Part shown: positions 42,819 through 54,067 of the stretch, in pieces
How positions within the stretch are numbered: position 1 is the first letter of the stretch
How the letters are laid out: each line of letters starts with the position of its first letter
Origin: Acanthamoeba lenticulata
Lineage: Eukaryota > Discosea > Longamoebia > Acanthamoebidae
Length of the DNA: 64,000 nucleotides
NCBI GenBank assembly: GCA_002179805.1
Contig: NAVB01001565.1
Coordinates: 1 to 64,000, forward strand
Direction: 5' to 3'
The notes under the pieces: model-generated
What the model saw: only the letters and a program-made list of their open reading frames with translations
The model's database searches: none
What the model was told of the DNA's origin: nothing
Position numbers and translations under genes: made by a program

Positions 42819-45800
42819 TCAAGCGTCGCTGATTGGGGTGAGGCTGACTTCATCAGACGGTCGGATGTTGTTGTCCTTCTTCTCCCCGCTCTTGCTTCGG
42901 CGTCGCAACGAGATGCTCACTGGATTCGCGCCAACACATCAGCATCACCACAACAACAACAACGTCAGCCTCCGGCCAAGACGAGACGCACAACAACAGC
43001 ACAAGGACAACTCACCTTCGTTCTTCTTGATCTGGATGCTGGGCTTGACGCTGATCAGCTTCCGCAGCGTGCCCATGGACTTTTGCCTCTCCTCCACCGC
43101 CGCCGGCTCGCTCGGGCCGTCGACGGCACTCGCAACTTGGTGATGATGGCGGCGCCTCCGGTGGTCCTCGCCGCTGCCGCTGGCCAACAGCGCGGACGTC
43201 GCTGACTTGCCCGACAAGGAGGACGCAGACCGCGACTGCTTGTTGTGGCTGCCGTGGTGTCGCTTGGCCGCCCGGCGCTCGTCATTGCGCTCGTTGGTGG
43301 TCGCCGGCGACTTGCTCCGTGACGAGCGCGCGGCGCCCGAGCGCACCGCGCGCTCTTCGCTCCTGTGAAGTGACGATGAAGAGGACGATAAAGATGACGA
43401 CGACGACGACGACGACGATCCGGTGGACATGACCGAGCGCGGCGAGATGTCGCCCACGCTCCGGTTAAGCCGCTTCCACTCGTCGGGCGCCATCTTCTCG
43501 GCCGGCCGTCGAATGGTGGACGATGTTAGCGTTGAGGAGGAGGAGGACGACGACGAAGCTTGTCGCGACTTCTTGTCCTTCTTCTTCTGCTTCCTCTTCT
43601 TGTCGTCGTCGTTGTTATTGTTGTTGTTGTGATCCTTCTTGGACTTGGACCGGCCGTCCTTGTCCTTCTTCCTCTCCTTTTCCTTTTCCTTGTCTTTTTT
43701 CCTCTTTTTCTTTTCTTCCGACGGGCTGCTGCTCTGTTGTCGCCGCTGCCGCCGGTCCTCGCCCAGCTTGGCCGAGCGCTCGACCTCGTCACCATCATCG
43801 TGGCCACGTTGACCGCCGTCGACGTTGTCGTGCGCGTCGGCGCCGAGCTTCTCGGCCGAGCCGACCTTCTCGAGGAGCGTCATCCTGGTAGTCGTCGTCG
43901 TCGTCGTCGTGGGCAGGAGGGACACGTCCGCGTGCGAGCGGCCGAGCTTGTCCGCGCTCGAGTGCGTCGGGAGCTGCTGCTCGCGGGCCCTTCGGGGCGA
44001 GCTCGGCCCGCCGCTGGCGCTGACCAGACCGAGGCCGCTGCGCGAGCGGCTCCACGACGGGAGCAAGGGCGACGAGGTCGACGCGGCCGCGGCGGCGCCT
44101 CCTCCGCGCCGGCTCTCCATGAGCCGCGCGCGACGGTCCTCGCCCAGCTTGTTGGCTTGCTCGCCCAGCTCAACCGAGCGCATGGCGGCGGCCAGCGCGG
44201 CCTCCCGGTCGCGCTCGCGCTCACGCGACATGCGGCGGACCATGGCCGCCGGCCCGCCCTCCTCCTCGGCGATCCGCCGCAGCGCGTCAGAGCTGCGGCC
44301 GGCCACCATCGTTCCGCCTCCTGGGATGGCGCGCCGCGCCGGGTTGGGACTCGAGGTCGACGTCGATGTCGATGTCGTGGCGTTGTTATTGCGGCGCGAG
44401 GCGGCCGGGCTGAGGGCCGAGCTTGACGGCTGGCGGCGCGAGGCGACCGGGCTAAGGGCCGAGCCCGACTGCTGACCTCGGCGCGCGACCAGCGGCGAGC
44501 CCACGCGAGCCATGCCGCCGCTGTTGGTACCGCCGCCAGCGGCGATGTTGCCGCTGCTCAGCGTCTGGATACGGCAGCAGGAGTCAGCTGATCACTCTTC
44601 GTGAGGACAGTCAAGAGGACGAGACGTACCCGCTCGGGGTTGCGTAGGACGCGCACGGCGCCGCTGCCGCCGCTGACAAAGAGCCGCGAGCCCTTGGCGC
44701 CCGCGGGCCGGACCGAGGCGCAGATGGCGCACTGGATCTTGGAGCCGGTGTTGAGGTAGGTGCAGGCCCCGCAGGCCCAGCCGCCCGTCGCGGACTGCTG
44801 CTGTTGCTGTTGCTGCTTGGCCAACGCCTTGGCCTCCTTTTCCTTCTCCCTTTCGAGCATGCGCTTACGGCGGCGGCCGAGGTCGCGCCGGACGACGTAG
44901 ACCTCGACCTCGGCCAAGTCAAAGTCGCGCGGATTGCCGCCGATGAAGTAGTGCTGGTTGCCGATCTCCGCCGTCGGGTACGGCGCCGTGTAGGTGGCCC
45001 CGAGCCGGCACCAGGCCGACCGGCCTCGCCCGTTGGGGAATCCAAACACGCCCTGCGCCATGATGAAGAGGATGGTGAAGAGGATGATCAGCTTCACGAG
45101 CTAGGTCACCAACGTGTAGGCGGAAGGCAGCCGTACGAGGTCGTAGCCGTTGCCCCAGACCGGGCCATAGGAGCTGTTGGAGCTGCAGGCGCTGCGCGGG
45201 TCCTTGGTCGGGAACATGCGGCAGGCCGGCTTGCCCGCCGGGTTGATCAGCGAGAAGATGAAGGCGTCGGGGCTGTGCTTGAGCTCCGGATCCTTGGACC
45301 CGACGCTCCACGACTTGGGATTGTAGCCCCCAAAAACGAACCTGCCACAAACCATTTTACAATTTTCAATTTATTTATTATACTTTGAATTCATTTAATA
45401 AAATATTTGACCATAAATAAATAGATAAATACCCTTTGGTGCTGAGGCAAACGGTGATGGTGGCCCCGCGATTGTCGCAGAGCTGGTGGAAGGCGGCCGG
45501 ATCGAAGCCATCGCGCGTGGCCCGAAACTGCAGCTTCCAGGACACGTCGCGGGCGAGCCACTCGCTGCCCAGCAGCTTTCGCTGCTCGCTGGTCAGGATT
45601 CGCGATTCCCTAAAGTGGAAGGCTGTTGTTGTTGTATGAGTACCAGGTGGTCAGCCTTCGGTCACCCGAGGCAGCTCTGAAGAGCAGGAAGAGAGCGACA
45701 GCTCTCCACGTAGAGGGAGAGGTGTGCAGGTGTACCATGGACGAGGTAGAGCTCCCGCCAGGTTGTGTCGAGAGTCTCCTTGGTCTGCACGATGGTCTCC

Positions 45801-46134
45801 ATGTCGTGGCCGAGCCGTCGCCCGAGTTCCTCAAAGCACAAGTCCTTCCTGCACCATGTCCATCGTGTTGGCGGCTTCACAACAACAAGAAGGAGACAAA
45901 GAGGACGAGGCCAAGACGAGTTGAAGTGTACCAGAGGGGCTCGTAGACGGCGAGGTCATGCCAAGCGCGCGAGACGAGGGAAGAGAGCAGCATGCTGCGC
46001 GGCTGCATGCGCTGCAAGATCAAGAGGCTGAGCTCGAGCGGCAGGGCTTGGAAGGGGTCGAGCCGCGCTGGATGCAGCTCCCGTTCTGTGGTTGTGGTTG
46101 TGGTGGTTGCCATGGCCGCTACTGCTGTCGTCAT
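42819..46134 (-). CDS. F-box + TLDc + RanBP2-type zinc-finger protein
   Basis: Exons read approximately 45932-46134, 45736-45848, 45433-45609, 45137-45341, 44630-45052, 43016-44564 and 42819-42919. The N-terminal F-box is DPFQALPLELSLLILQRMQP, then LVSRAWHDLAVYEPLWY. A TLDc domain follows: LTSEQRKLLGSEW, GATITVCLSTKG, RFVFGGYNPKSWSVGS, DAFIFSLINPAGKPACRMFP, and GNQHYFIGGNPRDFDLAEVE with VYVV. After a charged helix and a Gln run comes a RanBP2-type zinc finger, WACGACTYLNTGSKIQCAIC. The remaining ~550 residues are Ser/Lys/Arg-rich and disordered, ending VSLTPISDA. RanBP2-type fingers often bind ubiquitin or RNA, TLDc proteins are linked to oxidative stress and V-ATPase, and F-boxes bind Skp1. 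A ubiquitin-ligase adaptor role is inferred. One exon edge may be off by a base. Confidence 0.85.
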
Positions 46135-47140
46135 GCAGGGAAAGGTAGAAGGAGGAGGAGGGAGAAGGTGGTGATGGTGAAGGTGTAGGGCCGTCCTCAC
46201 TTCCACAGGCGTGTGTTGGCTGGGTCACTGTCTCGTACGGTCACCCGAGGTCTGTCTGTTTGCCTCGGTCGCGGCAAGGGGAACCAATTATTGGCTAAAA
46301 ATTGGTTTCTGTCTCACGGCTTCTTGTGCCGCAGCGCGCCTGTCTGCGTGTCTGGTGCCGCAAAGAGCCTTTTTGTGTGCGACGACTAATACTTACTTGC
46401 ACTCTGGCCGATGAAAGAAGAGAAAAGAAGACCACCGGGCTTGCCGCTCTCATCATCACCCACCGCACCCCCGCAACTCCCCTCTGACGCTCACGTTCCG
46501 CGGGTTCAACAGAAAGTCTGTTGACCTTTCACCCTGAACCACGCCTAACGAGGGCCACATTTTTCGAATTCTCATGCTCGTCGTTACGGCGCCTGGTGGG
46601 TTCTTGTAGAGCCTCTTGACAAAGAAGGCGTTGGCGAGAGCTCATGCCTCGAGCAGGCGCACTGCATCGACGAAACTAGTTGTCGTAAAGGAATGGACCC
46701 GCCACCTGCAGGTTGGGGATAAAAAGAGACCACCGCCCGGGGTGTAGCACTTTATTCGAGGAGCTCGGATGCGCACAGCCCTCTATCCCGCAGCGGTGAG
46801 GCGGGATCTCGTTCTCGCGCCCTCTATCGTGCTTTTGCGGGCTCTCCTCTTCTCCTCTCTCCTCCTCTCCTCCTCCTCCTCCTCCTCACCTCTTGCCTTG
46901 TCGATCCTTGACATCCTCCTCGGTCAGCAGTCGCAGCACCCGACATGAGAGGGGGACAGGGCCAGGAGTGGGCGTCATGCCGACATGACGTGACGCCACA
47001 TACAACCGCGCTCTACCGGCAACGTGTGAGACAAGAGACGAAAGAACGAAAGAGAAAGAGAGAAGAGCGAAAGAGAGAAGAAAGAGAAGAGGAGAAGGAG
47101 CCCCGGCGCCGACCGAGAGTCACCATGAAGACGAAGACGA
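46135..47140. other. Intergenic region, 1.0 kb
   Basis: Contains the upstream region of the F-box/TLDc gene and the 3' flank of Pcf11. It includes a CTCCTC-rich tract at about 46850-46890 and an AG/GAAAGA purine tract at 47035-47100. No gene, tRNA or rRNA was recognised. Confidence 0.4.
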
Positions 47141-50007
47141 CTACGATGAGGTGAGATCTCTATTTTGTGGTGGGGCGCCACCTCCTTCTGCCTCTCCGTC
47201 GGGTTCCCTCTTGACCCAGAAGAGTTGTGCTGACGTCGCCTCCGGTGTGGTGCCCGCCATCGTTGACGTTGCTGCCGTAGACGCGGACGAGGATGAAGAA
47301 GAAGATGGCGCAGCAGCCGTCGCCGTGTTCGTCGCTGGCTCCTGTTGTTGTTGCTGGTGCTGTTGGGAAAAGGCCAAGGCCTGCTCGTAGCACTTCTGGT
47401 GGAAGAGCTGGCCGGTGCCCTCGACCTTGACAGTGCCGCGGTACATCCACTCCTCGAGGTCGTTGTCCCAGAACTGGTCAAACTTCTCGCTGCAGATGCC
47501 GCAGTGCGTCTGCGTCTCGTCGGCGACGACGTTCATCACCGGCGCCTCGGGCGTCTCCTCGTTCGCGGCGGCCATCTCGCTGAAGAAGGGCACCACGGGC
47601 TTGTCCGCCACGTCGACCCCCGTCACCCACTCCTCCGCGGTGGAAAACCAAAGACGCGAGATGGCCTTCTTGGCCTTGGTCTTCTCCTTCTTGTTCATGG
47701 CAAAGTGCCAATCGAGGTGGCGCCCCATCTTCTCCTTGTCGTTGAAGCGCAGCCCGCACGTCCCGCACTCCAACTCAAAGTCGGCATACAGTCGGTTGAC
47801 CAGCGGGTTGTCCACCCTGCGTTGTGGGAAAAGAGGCGGTGAACATGAGAAGGCGTAGAAACATGAAGAGGGTGACGAAGTAAGTACACAAGGTCGGGAC
47901 GGCGGGCACGATGCGGGTCAAATGCGGGAGCGGCGCCAGGGCCTGGCATGCCAGGCACCATTCCACCACCGCCGTTCATCGTCGGCGGGTAGCCCCCCAT
48001 GGCGGGCTGCTGCGGCATGGCCATCGTCGGCTGCGGCGCGTAGGAGCCCATCGGCGGCGGGCCGGCCATGCCGGGGAAAGACGCCACGGGGCCGGTCATC
48101 CCGGCGGCAGGCATGTGGTCGGCCATGCCGGGTGGCGGCGGGCCAGCGGCGGGGGCGCCAATCATGCCGAGACTCATCAGGTTCTTGAGCAGGTCCTCCG
48201 TGGGCAGGGGCACGTGGGCCGACGTGGGCGGCGACAGGCCGGGAACGGGCGCCGACACCGGCGGGATGACAGGCTGCTGCACCATGGCGGGCGCTGGTGC
48301 GTAGCCCGGAGCGACGCCCTGCGGCGGGAACGTGGCTGGCGGGGCCATGGCGGGCGCCGGGGGCTGCAACGAGGAGGCGAGCGCGCCCTGCAGGAGCGAG
48401 AGGATGCTCTCGCGGGTCTGCTGGCCCTGGCCGAGGCCCTGCATCAGGTTCGGCGGGCCGCCGAGGGCCATAGGCTGCATCGTAGGCGCGGCCTGCACCG
48501 GCGGCTGAGCCTGGATCTGCAGGGCCTGCTGCTGGAGGGCACGGAGCTGGTTGAGCTGCTGCATGACCTCGCCGTGGTTGACGTCGGGCTGTGTCAGCTG
48601 GTTCTGCAGTCGCTGCTCGAGCTGCTGCATGAGCACCTGGGCCTCGGCCAGGATGGCCTGGTGGCCTCCCGGCGCGGCGCCCAAGCCGCCGAGCATAGGC
48701 GGCGGCTGCTGAGGCTGGGGTTGGGGTTGTGGCTGCAGTGGGGCCATCTGCTGAGGAAGAGGCGCGTTGCCATAGGCAGGAGCGCCGCCAGAGTAATCGA
48801 CATGCGAGGGCGGCGGCGGCGGCTGGTGGTTCCGGTGGTGGTAGTCAGAGGTGGCCCGCGGGTCCCTGCTGTGGTCGTCGTGTCGGCCAGCGCCTTGGCG
48901 AGGGTGGCCTCGGTGGCCGCCATAGCCGCCGCGGGGCGGTCCACCTGCGTCCGGTGTCGGCCTCGGGCGATACGGCGGGCGCTGTTTCATTATCAACAAT
49001 ATTAATAAATTTGAAAAAGAAGAGAAAAAGCCCGGCAAGAGCAGAAGCGAGGAGAAGAAGAAACAGGGCGTACTGCGTCGTGCGGCTCATCGCGGTATGG
49101 GCGACGCTCCTGGTCGCGAGCGTGACCGAGGATCTCTGAGACGCGGTCCGGCGCGCTGCGACGAGGCGCCTTGTGGGCGCTGCCGCCGCCGGCGCCACCG
49201 TAGCGGGACGGCGGGGGCGATCGTGGTCGCTTGCGGGGCGGCGAACGAGGAGCTGCAGCGTGGTGATCGCGACCATACGAAGAGGACGATGATGAACCAC
49301 GGGGTGGAGAGACAGAGTGGCGGGGAGGCGGCGGACTACGTCGCGCGGACGAGTAGGAAGATGACGTACTGCCTGCACCACGCCGGTCGTCCCCGCCACT
49401 GCTGCTGCCGTTTTGCTGCAGTTTGGCCAGGTAGGCGGGATTGATGTGGATGCCACGAGGCGCTCCCGCCGAGCCCGACGACGAGGACGAGGATGTGCCG
49501 CCAGGCGCAGGCGGCAGGCGTTCCTGAATGAGCTGAGCCTTACGCGGCCACACACTGGACCAGGTGGCGAGCAATCGACGCATGGAAGCTCGTGTGGGCT
49601 CATCGACACTCTCGTAAGTGGTGCGGAAGATTGTGACGATGTTGCGCTGAAACATCTCATGGTAGATGCCGCCAATGTTCTTCACAATTGAATCTAGCAG
49701 GTACAGAGACGGCAACTTTTGGTTGGGCGGCGCCTGTGGGGTGCAAGAGTTCATCAGCCCCAAGCTACACTGTTTCATCACTGAAGTTTGGGGGGGGGGG
49801 CAGAAAGGAGGGAATTACATATCGTAATCGCTTCTCGACGAGCGCCACAATATCCTCGGCCGCATTCATGTTCTCTCCCGCAATTATGGTCAAATTGTTG
49901 ATGAGAGGCTTGGAATTAAAGGTCAACTCCTGAAGTGCACTCTCATACTCGGGAACCAGCTCGCTCACGAAGCTAGGTGAGCCTTCAGGCGACGTGCGGT
50001 GCTGCAT
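47141..50007 (-). CDS. pcf11: Pcf11, cleavage/polyadenylation factor
   Basis: Exons about 49819-50007, 49074-49733, 47894-48981 and 47141-47816. The N-terminal CID domain, which binds the RNA polymerase II C-terminal tail, starts [20 protein letters not shown], then [14 protein letters not shown]. It continues across an intron as [20 protein letters not shown] and [14 protein letters not shown]. The middle is Arg/Ser- then Gln/Pro/Met/Gly-rich. The C-terminal exon carries two zinc-finger halves: [20 protein letters not shown] with LDWHF, and [20 protein letters not shown] with WMYRGTVKV and [10 protein letters not shown]. These flank a [11 protein letters not shown] motif, as in the Pcf11 region that contacts Clp1. 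Pcf11 couples transcript cleavage to termination in the nucleus. An 11-base G run lies in the first intron near 49788-49800. Confidence 0.92.
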
Positions 50008-50307
50008 GTGGGACTATGAGGAGACGATTTATTGAAACAAGGCCACCACAATGGAGTGGTGTCTTTGCAATCAATGGAACGCGGGCAGGCCAGTCACGTG
50101 ATTTCGACGCGTACACGCGCAGGCTGGTGGTGAATCGAATCGAATCGACTGCTTGTGCCGGCGTCACCGACTGGCCAGTAAATGAGAAAAAGTTGTGAAA
50201 ATGCGTTTCCTCTATTTTGGCCAACGTTTTTTACAGCAAAATGGATGGCCATGATCGCTCGATCTGCTCCTCTTCCTTCTCCAACCTGGTCCGCTCGTTT
50301 GGAGAAC
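50008..50307. other. Intergenic region between Pcf11 and fumarase
   Basis: A 300-bp gap between tandem minus-strand genes, holding the Pcf11 promoter and fumarase 3' flank. A palindromic-looking GAATCGAATCGA run lies near 50134. No gene seen. Confidence 0.35.
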
Positions 50308-52241
50308 TTACTCGGGGCCAAGCATGTGATCGGGTCGGACCCACTCGTCGAATTGTTCGGCAGTGAGGAGGCCAAGCGAAAGGCAGGCCTCCTTGAGCGT
50401 GGTGCCCTCCTTGTGTGCCTTCTTGGCCGCTTTGGCCGCGTTGTCGTAGCCGATGTGCGGGTTGAGGGCCGTGACGAGCATGAGCGACTCGTTGAGGAGC
50501 TGCGTGACGCGCTTCTCGTTGACCTGAATGCCCACGACGCAGTTCTCCGTGAAGGACTGCGCCACGTCGCCCAGGAGCCGGATCGAATGCAGCACGTTGC
50601 GGATGATGACCGGCTTGAACACGTTGAGCTCAAAGTTGCCCGACGCGCCCGCCACGGAGACCGCCGTCTGGTTGCCCATCACCTGCGCGCTCACCATCGT
50701 CACGGCCTCGCACTGCGTCGGGTTCACCTTGCCCGGCATGATCGACGAGCCCGGCTCGTTCTCGGGCAACAACAGCTGTAGGTAACAACAAGGGTCAGAC
50801 ACGATAAAGGATGAAGAGCGAGAAGAAGATGAAGAGGACGAACCTCGCCGAGGCCGCAGCGGGGACCAGAGCCAAGGAGGCGAATGTCGTTGGCGATCTT
50901 CATCATGGAGACGGCGACAGTGTTGAGGGCGCCGTGGAGCTCCACCATGGCGTCGTGCGCGGCCAGGGCCTCGAACTTGTTGGAGGCGGTGACGAACGGA
51001 AGGCCCGTGGCCTGGGCGATCTCGTTGGCGACGGCCTCGGCAAAGCCCTTAGGTGTGTTGAGGCCCGTGCCCACGGCCGTGCCGCCCTGGGCGAGCTCGT
51101 AGATACGGACGAGCGCGTCTTTGACGCGGAGAACACCGTAGTGGATCTGGTGGGAGTAGCCCGAGAACTCGTTGCCGAGCGTGACGGGCGTGGCGTCCTG
51201 CAAGTGCGTACGGCCGATCTTGATGACGTGCGCAAACTCGGTCGCCTTGTCGTTCAGGGCATCGCGCAGGGCCTCGAGGTTGGGCAGGAGCAGGGTGTGG
51301 ACCTGCATGGCCGCTGCGACGTGCATGGCCGTCGGGAAGGTATCGTTGGACGACTGGCTCATGTTGACGTGGTCATTGGGGTGCACGGGGTTCTTGCTCC
51401 CGAGCTTCCCGCCCAGCATCTCGATGGCTCGGTTGGAAATGACCTCGTTGACGTTCATGTTGGTCTGCGTGCCCGAGCCCGTTTGCCACACGACCAGTGG
51501 GAAATGGTCGTCCAGCTTGCCACTCGTCACCTGCGGGAACAAAGCGTGTAGTGCACGTCTGAGTTATGCATAACTCGAGCAACGCCATCGCCACTTGAGC
51601 AAGCTCAAGCAGTGCCTGGACCACAAGGCTCTCTTCGTAACGCACCTCTTCGGCGGCCTTGATAATGGCCTCTCCCAGCTTCGGGTCGAGCCCATGGAAC
51701 TCGCGGTTGACCTTGGCGGCCGCAGCTTTGATTATGCCCAAAGCGTGGATTACAGGCAGCGGCATCTTGTCTTGCACACCACCAATCTTGAAGTTCTGCA
51801 AAGATCTGCAACAGTTGATGAGCTACAATTCTCTACAGTACTGTTGAGCCCTCCCAGCGCGACGTACCTCTGCGTCTGGGCGCCCCAATATTTGTCAGCA
51901 GGAACCTTTATGTCCCCGAAAGTGTCACGCTCGACACGGTACTCTGGGTAGGCCGCGTGCGTGTGGGCAGCCACGCCGGTCTCCAGCGCGCGCTTCCACA
52001 GAGAGGTCGCAGGCGAGAGCAAAGCACTGGTTTGAGCAGCTGAGAGTTCGGTTTCCATAGTTCTTCGCAGCAAGGGGGTAATCGATTTCTTAAAGGAGAA
52101 AGGCCTGGCGTAGGCGTGAAGCGAGCGAGACGTAACGATCGATTGGCCAGAGAAAGAAGAGGCAGCAAAGGTTCGTTCACACGAACGTTTGGTGGTGAAG
52201 AAGAAACGAGAAGATGCAGTGTGACGGAGAGAGCGTTTCAT
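50308..52241 (-). CDS. fumC: Fumarate hydratase class II, mitochondrial
   Basis: Exons 51868-52241, 51646-51805, 50844-51530 and 50308-50775. It converts fumarate to L-malate in the TCA cycle. The first ~60 residues are basic and Ser/Phe-rich without acidic residues ([20 protein letters not shown]), a typical mitochondrial presequence. The mature part starts [20 protein letters not shown]. Conserved blocks are [65 protein letters not shown], and the superfamily signature [20 protein letters not shown]. The end is [14 protein letters not shown]. All active-site residues expected for class II enzymes are present and the length is normal. A second internal Met (about 52060) could give a cytosolic form by alternative start, as in some other eukaryotes (inference). 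Confidence 0.97.
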
Positions 52242-52462
52242 GCTTGCGTGTAGCCTAACAGCTTGGCCTTGTTGCGGTTGGTGGCCAGAGGCGTAAGAAG
52301 TTGGGCTTCATGCCGCGCTTCCCGTTCTTGTGCATGAAATCTCACACATTTCTGAGCGATTCCGCCGCATTATTTACATTGTCTACAGAAATGTACGTGC
52401 AGATGAAGAAAGATGAAAAAGAAAAACGGAAGAACGGCAGGAATGGGTGGTGGCGGCCTTGG

Positions 52463-53635
52463 CTACTCGCGCTCGCGCAGAGGACTGGCCTGCGAGGTTC
52501 GACCTTTGTAGTGCTGGACGAAGCCCTTGTCGGTGCCATGAAGACGGTCGAGCAGGCCTAAGACGCCAAAGTTGGAGTTGAAGCTGTAGTGATGGTAGTC
52601 GTGGAATCTCGGGCTGGCGAGGCCTTTGAGCCAGGGCAGGTCGTATCCCGAGTGGTGGTTGGAGGTGCTGATGATGGCGAGCGCCGTCCACAGCCACACG
52701 GTGACCAAATGGCTTCCCATCAACACCGGGCCAGCCAAGAGAGGAAGGATGTTCGAGACGACGAACTCTGGGGATTGGGCCAGGCTCAGCATCTTCCATC
52801 GTTGGATTGAGGCAAGTATGGCAAGCCGTACCGAATGGGTGAGCATACTCAGAGGCGATGGAGATAGGAGCTCTGAACTCGTGATGGATCTTGTGGATGT
52901 TCTGGTAGTTCCACATGTGCTACAACATGCACACATGTCAGGCCTTACATGTATGAAGTAAATGGTCCCGTGCAGGGAATGAGTTGCACCAGAAGACGAT
53001 GAGACCAGTAGAAGAGCACTTCCTCGACCATCACAAAGGCGGCTATATGTACAACAACTTCGTAGCTGCTCCCAAAGATTTAGTTGTTGGCGTGGTTTCC
53101 TGCTTCACCAGAAAAGGAGGGCGTGTACATGGACGGGAGGGTGGGCGAGTAAACCACTCCACGCGCCTGAGAGAAGGGCTGCAGGAAGAGCAAGACCGGC
53201 GGCTGGACGAGAAACTGGTTGAAGAGTACTCGACGCACACATTTGTGGATCTTGGCTGGCGTCACCTCTTCCTGTTGTTCCCCTCCCCGAAAGTTGCTGT
53301 TGAGTTAGACAGATGCCTTTGTTGTGGGTTCTGCATGCAGGTAAAACCTTCTGCAACTTGTATCGGTAGAGAGTAGGCCATTTTGTGATATCCAGAAGCA
53401 GGAAAGGCACGTTGTAGAGCCAGAACAGGGTCTGGAAAAATGGTTTCCAAGAACAAGTCAAATAGAGGTAGAGAAACGCCATGAGCAGAAGGGAAAGCGC
53501 ACGGTGGAGAGCACCCAGGTACAGAAGACCGCCTGCCAGCCTTGCATGGCACTTGACGTAGAAGCAAGTCGACGAAACGTTTGGCTTCGGGTTACTATCT
53601 TTTCTTCTTCCTCTTTCTTCAGGTTTTCCTCCCAT
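52463..53635 (-). CDS. Fatty acid hydroxylase superfamily, C4-sterol methyl oxidase-like
   Basis: Multi-exon integral membrane di-iron enzyme. Start chosen at ATG 53635. Early hydrophobic helices include ALHRALSLLLMAFLYLYLTC, then LFWLYNVPFLLLDI with WPTLYRYKLQKV. The His boxes that bind the two irons are present in order. The first, FYWSHRLL then HMWNYQNIHKIHHEF, is joined across an intron at about 52915-52985 and gives HRLLH and HKIHH. The last are SNHHSGYDLPW and FHDYHHYSFNSNFG. It ends near GTDKGFVQHYKG. Members demethylate C4 of sterols (ERG25/SMO) or hydroxylate fatty acids in the ER. The SNHHSGYDLPW and DYHHYSFNSNFG pattern favours the sterol-oxidase branch. No KKxx ER-retrieval tail is seen. 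Some middle exons (53040-53340) were only partly traced. Confidence 0.88.
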
Positions 53636-53695
53636 GCATTCTGCGGAATAAGTTGGAATTTTATCCTCTCTTATCGTCTGTGTGAGTTTGATCTG
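53636..53695. promoter_or_regulatory. 60-bp divergent spacer
   Basis: Only 60 bp separate the chosen start codons of the hydroxylase (-) and CPCC (+) genes, so their promoters must overlap or one start is misplaced. No motif recognised. Confidence 0.35.
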
Positions 53696-53971
53696 ATGGA
53701 GCAGGCTGCCACGGCATACGCGTGCCCTTGTTGTAAGTACCTTACCCTTCTAGAGCGGGGCGGCTTCGAGGTGTGCCCCGTCTGCTTCTGGGAGGACGAT
53801 GGGCAGGACGACCCGCATGCTGATGAAGTTCGCGGCGGACCCAACAGCAGCCTCAGCTTGACCCAAGCCCGAGCCAACTTCGCCAGTTGCGGCGCGTGTG
53901 AAAGTCGCTTTGTGCCGAACGTTCGCCCACCTCGCCACGAGGAGAAGCCAGTGACGCAGCCCACAGATTAA
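53696..53971 (+). CDS. Small CPCC cysteine-rich protein
   Basis: Intronless, 91 aa. It starts MEQAATAYACPCCKYLTL, then GGFEVCPVCFWEDDGQD. The pairs CPCC and CPVC form a likely zinc-binding site and define the CPCC family, which is mostly bacterial. The rest reads DPHADEVRGGPNSSLSLTQA and ends with ANFASCGACESRFVPNVRPP, also typical of the family. Function is unknown. Its single exon and bacterial-type domain suggest acquisition from bacteria, though its composition is host-like. The start at 53696 is the first ATG before the conserved cysteines. Confidence 0.86.
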   Translation: MEQAATAYACPCCKYLTLLERGGFEVCPVCFWEDDGQDDPHADEVRGGPNSSLSLTQARANFASCGACESRFVPNVRPPRHEEKPVTQPTD

Positions 53972-54067
53972 TTGCACTCGTCACACTGCCAAGCGGTAGA
54001 AAAATAAAATAGAAATGACTATTCGTGGCCGGTTTCTGCTGCTTCTTCTGCAACCGGCCATCGTAAG

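Noticed and set aside
43560..44426. Long plus-strand frames opposite the F-box/TLDc gene
   Set aside because: They mirror the Ser/Lys/Arg-rich low-complexity region. The minus-strand frame joins across splices to recognisable TLDc and zinc-finger exons.
47911..49005. 364-codon plus-strand frame
   Set aside because: Antisense of the Gln/Pro/Met-rich middle of Pcf11, with no domain and no start context.
50811..51551. 246-codon plus-strand frame
   Set aside because: Antisense of the main fumarase exon, whose minus-strand protein is unmistakable.
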